A stretch of 8,945 nt of DNA from Pseudomonas sp. (GTDB lineage Bacteria > Pseudomonadota > Gammaproteobacteria > Pseudomonadales > Pseudomonadaceae): contig DNMQ01000221.1 in assembly GCA_003488145.1 (NCBI GenBank), positions 424 to 9,368 of the forward strand, written 5' to 3'. The notes beneath the pieces were generated by a model. It did not search any database. It was given only the letters and a program-made list of their open reading frames with translations, and was not told the DNA's origin. A program made the translations under genes and the position numbers. Positions 7,723 to 8,945 of this stretch are shown here, piece after piece; position 1 is the stretch's first letter; every line of letters begins with the position of its first letter.

Positions 7723-7884
7723 TTATGCCACCGGAGCTGGCGGTGGCTGATCGGGCACGGTGGGCTCGCCGGGCTCGGACGGCTGGGTGGGAACGCCTGG
7801 CTCCTCCGGATCACCCGGAATGCCGGCGGCGTGCCAGCCATCGGTTTCGGCGGCGTGGGAATAGCGATTCGATCGAGCGTCCAT
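7723..7884 (-). CDS. Small proline-rich acidic protein (53 aa), hypothetical
   Basis: A 53-residue protein beginning MDARSNRYSHAAETDGWHAA and continuing as a Pro/Glu/Gly-rich tail with repeated P-x-x-P spacing (GDPEEPG, EPGEPT, DQPPPAP). The start at 7884 is chosen over longer upstream options because the minus strand has GGAGG exactly 5 bases before it, one of the best ribosome binding sites in the window. It is probably disordered, with no membrane segment, no cysteines and no known domain. Short proline-rich peptides like this occur in Pseudomonas, but I do not know a function. It lies downstream of the DUF2058 gene on the same strand, 108 bases away, and converges on the esterase gene. 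Confidence 0.6.
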   Translation of the reverse strand: MDARSNRYSHAAETDGWHAAGIPGDPEEPGVPTQPSEPGEPTVPDQPPPAPVA

Positions 7885-7889
7885 AACGT

Positions 7890-7894
7890 CCTCC
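7890..7894 (-). promoter_or_regulatory. Strong Shine-Dalgarno for the 53-aa gene
   Basis: On the minus strand the sequence reads GTGGAGGACGTTATGG: GGAGG, 5 bases, ATG. This fixes the start at 7884 and is the main evidence that the small gene is translated. Confidence 0.65.
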
Positions 7895-7904
7895 ACTGCA
7901 TTAA

Positions 7905-7918
7905 CCCGCAGCTGCGGG
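7905..7918. repeat. Perfect 14-base palindrome upstream of the 53-aa gene
   Basis: CCCGCAGCTGCGGG is an exact palindrome, 20 bases before the small gene's ATG on the minus strand and next to the A/T-containing TTAATG. It could be a dimeric regulator's site or the foot of an mRNA hairpin in the leader. No regulator gene is adjacent, so the role is open. Confidence 0.4.
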
Positions 7919-7937
7919 CTGGTCTGTAGTAGAGGTC

Positions 7938-7986
7938 GGGGCAGGCGCTTTCTATCCAACCTTCCGTCGGGCGGCCGACCTGCCCC
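7938..7986. repeat. Inverted repeat downstream of the DUF2058 gene
   Basis: GGGGCAGG (7938-7945) and CCTGCCCC (7979-7986) are perfect 8-base complements across 33 bases. An overlapping alternative pair, GGTCGG (7934-7939) and CCGACC (7975-7980), cannot form at the same time. The repeat starts 7 bases after the DUF2058 stop, so it may end or stabilise that transcript, but there is no T-run. Confidence 0.35.
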
Positions 7987-7992
7987 AGCGGA

Positions 7993-8532
7993 TTACCACA
8001 TCAGGTCGTCCGGCACCTGATAGGCGGCGTAGGGATCGTCGGCATCCGGCTCTTCGGTGCGGATGTTGAGCTGCACCACCCGCTGCGGGTCGCGCTCCTG
8101 AATCTTAAGCGCCGCTTCACGCGGGATCACTTCATAGCCGCCGCCATGACGAACGATTGCCAGCGAGCCGCTGGCCAGCTTTTCACGCATCAGCTTGTTC
8201 ACCGGCAGCCGCTTGACCTTCTTGTCGTCGACGAAGTTGTAGTAATCCTCGGTGGTCAGCTTCGGCAGACGGCTGGTCTCGATCAACTGCTTGATCTGCG
8301 CTGTACGGGCCTTCTGTTCGGCCTTTTGCTGCTGCTGGCGGTTGAGCTCCTGATCGCGGGCGATCTTTTCCGCCTGCGCCTTCAGTGACGCTTCGCGCTG
8401 CGAATCGTCCTTCTCGACCTGGCCTTTCTTCTCCAGGCGCTGCTGCTTCTGCTTCTGCTTGACGGCCTGCTTGGCCTGCTTTTCGTTGACCAGCCCGGCT
8501 TTGAGCAACTGGTCACGGAGGGAAAGACTCAT
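7993..8532 (-). CDS. yaiL: DUF2058 / YaiL family protein
   Basis: A 179-residue protein matching the DUF2058 family (E. coli YaiL), described as nucleic-acid-associated but without a settled function. It begins MSLSLRDQLLKAGLVNEKQA, a short helical head. Residues about 18-85 are extremely rich in Lys, Gln and Glu and likely form a long charged helix or coiled coil. The compact C-terminal part runs from LTTEDYYNFVDDKKVKRLPV through LAIVRHGGGYEVIP to the conserved end DPYAAYQVPDDLMW. Length is normal and there is no signal or membrane segment, so it is cytoplasmic. The ribosome binding site is weak (GACGAG region). A 7-codon mini-ORF at 8552-8529 ends overlapping the start as ATGA. It lies downstream of mazG on the same strand across a 113-base gap with strong hairpins, so it probably has its own transcript or receives read-through. 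Confidence 0.88.
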   Translation of the reverse strand: MSLSLRDQLLKAGLVNEKQAKQAVKQKQKQQRLEKKGQVEKDDSQREASLKAQAEKIARDQELNRQQQQKAEQKARTAQIKQLIETSRLPKLTTEDYYNFVDDKKVKRLPVNKLMREKLASGSLAIVRHGGGYEVIPREAALKIQERDPQRVVQLNIRTEEPDADDPYAAYQVPDDLMW

Positions 8533-8575
8533 GTTTCGGCTCGTCTCGTCATGAATTCAAGTTGGGCGCCGGTGG

Positions 8576-8606
8576 CAATGCTGCTTCGCTCCACCGAGCG
8601 GCATTG
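8576..8606. repeat. Imperfect hairpin between mazG and the DUF2058 gene
   Basis: CAATGC (8576-8581) pairs with GCATTG (8601-8606) and CGCT (8587-8590) with AGCG (8597-8600), leaving a 5-base bulge and a 6-base loop. An alternative CGGTGG (8570-8575) / CCACCG (8591-8596) pairing competes with it. It sits one base away from the stronger hairpin at 8608-8633, and the two probably form one repeat-like unit. Confidence 0.4.
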
Positions 8607-8607
8607 T

Positions 8608-8633
8608 GGTGGATGTGAAAAGCCACATCCACC
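8608..8633 (-). terminator. Perfect 10-bp hairpin after mazG
   Basis: On the minus strand GGTGGATGTG, loop GCTTTT, CACATCCACC: a perfect 10-base stem starting 12 bases beyond the mazG stop. GGTGGAT...ATCCACC hairpins are common after genes in Pseudomonas stutzeri-like genomes, so this is both a likely terminator and a dispersed repeat. The T-run lies in the loop, not after the stem, so termination strength is uncertain. Confidence 0.55.
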
Positions 8634-8645
8634 CGGAAAGTGCAG

Positions 8646-8945
8646 TTAGGCGCAGGACGGTGATCGTTCGGCCTTCTTCGCCTCGCCCCAGAGCGCGTCA
8701 AGCTCTTCGAGATCGCAGTTCTCGATTGGCCTCCCCGCTTCACGCAAGGCCTGCTCGATGAAGCGAAAACGCCGCTCGAACTTGCCATTCGCGGCACGCA
8801 AGGCGTTCTCCGGATCGACCTTGAGATGGCGCGCCAGGTTGACCACGACGAACAGCAGATCGCCAAGCTCTTCGGCAATGGCTTGCGGATCGTTCTCGCT
8901 CATCGCCTCCAGCACTTCGCCGAGTTCCTCGCGCACCTTGTCCAC
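8646..8945 (-). CDS. mazG: Nucleoside triphosphate pyrophosphohydrolase MazG, C-terminal part
   Basis: The frame enters from the right edge and ends at a TAA at 8646-8648, so about 100 residues of a protein usually about 270 long are visible; the GTG at the edge is internal. This is the second MazG domain: EELGEVLEA with ExxE (E7, E10) and EELGDLLFVVVNLARHL with ExxD (E26, D29), the Mg2+-binding acidic residues, then DPENALRAANGKFERRFRFIE and a C-terminal ELDALWGEAKK. MazG hydrolyses NTPs and dNTPs to monophosphate and pyrophosphate. It serves in nucleotide-pool cleaning and, in E. coli, in adjusting (p)ppGpp levels. In Pseudomonas it often lies beside relA, which would be expected just outside the window but cannot be seen here. 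No damage is visible in this part. Confidence 0.93.
   Translation of the reverse strand: MDKVREELGEVLEAMSENDPQAIAEELGDLLFVVVNLARHLKVDPENALRAANGKFERRFRFIEQALREAGRPIENCDLEELDALWGEAKKAERSPSCA

Noticed and set aside
7695..7959. Longer or alternative-frame minus-strand ORFs over the 53-aa gene (starts at 7901 and 7959)
   Set aside because: The frame starting at 7901 is Pro/Ser/Arg-rich with no support. The 7959 start merely extends the true frame through the palindrome and ribosome binding site.
8549..8878. 109-codon minus-strand frame overlapping mazG
   Set aside because: It runs out of frame over the conserved MazG domain and through the intergenic hairpins, with Arg/Pro/Ser-rich shadow composition.

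Overview
The window is GC-rich, densely coded Gammaproteobacterial chromosome, most likely from the Pseudomonas/Stutzerimonas group. That placement rests on a Pseudomonas-style REP sequence between the first two genes, on the protein families present, and on the mazG / DUF2058 pairing at the right end. It is an inference from recognised families, not from a database search.

The left 6 kb (1-5923, all + strand) is one operon-like block encoding the four parts of the bacterial ligase-associated DNA repair cluster. In order these are a metallo-beta-lactamase/beta-CASP exonuclease (5' end outside the window), an ATP-dependent DNA ligase, an Lhr-type DEXH-box helicase and a binuclear metallophosphoesterase nuclease. 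Ligase and helicase overlap by ATGA. Helicase and phosphoesterase are 28 bases apart, and an 11-codon mini-ORF bridges them with ATGA overlaps at both ends. Helicase opening, exonuclease and endonuclease end processing and ligase sealing would fit one nucleic-acid repair pathway, but the physiological lesion is not well established. The cluster itself is a known family. What stands out here is two different palindromic repeats inside it: a REP between exo and lig, and a two-hairpin REPIN-like element that lies within the 5' coding sequence of the helicase and is translated in frame.

The middle (5901-7884) holds a small minus-strand gene of unknown function whose end overlaps the phosphoesterase gene convergently, an AT-richer divergent intergenic region, a + strand erythromycin-esterase-family gene, and a 53-codon minus-strand gene for a proline-rich acidic peptide with a near-perfect ribosome binding site.

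The right end (7993-8945, minus strand) carries a DUF2058/YaiL-family gene preceded by the 3' third of mazG (nucleoside triphosphate pyrophosphohydrolase), with a strong two-hairpin element between them. No tRNA, rRNA, CRISPR array, transposase or integrase gene was seen.
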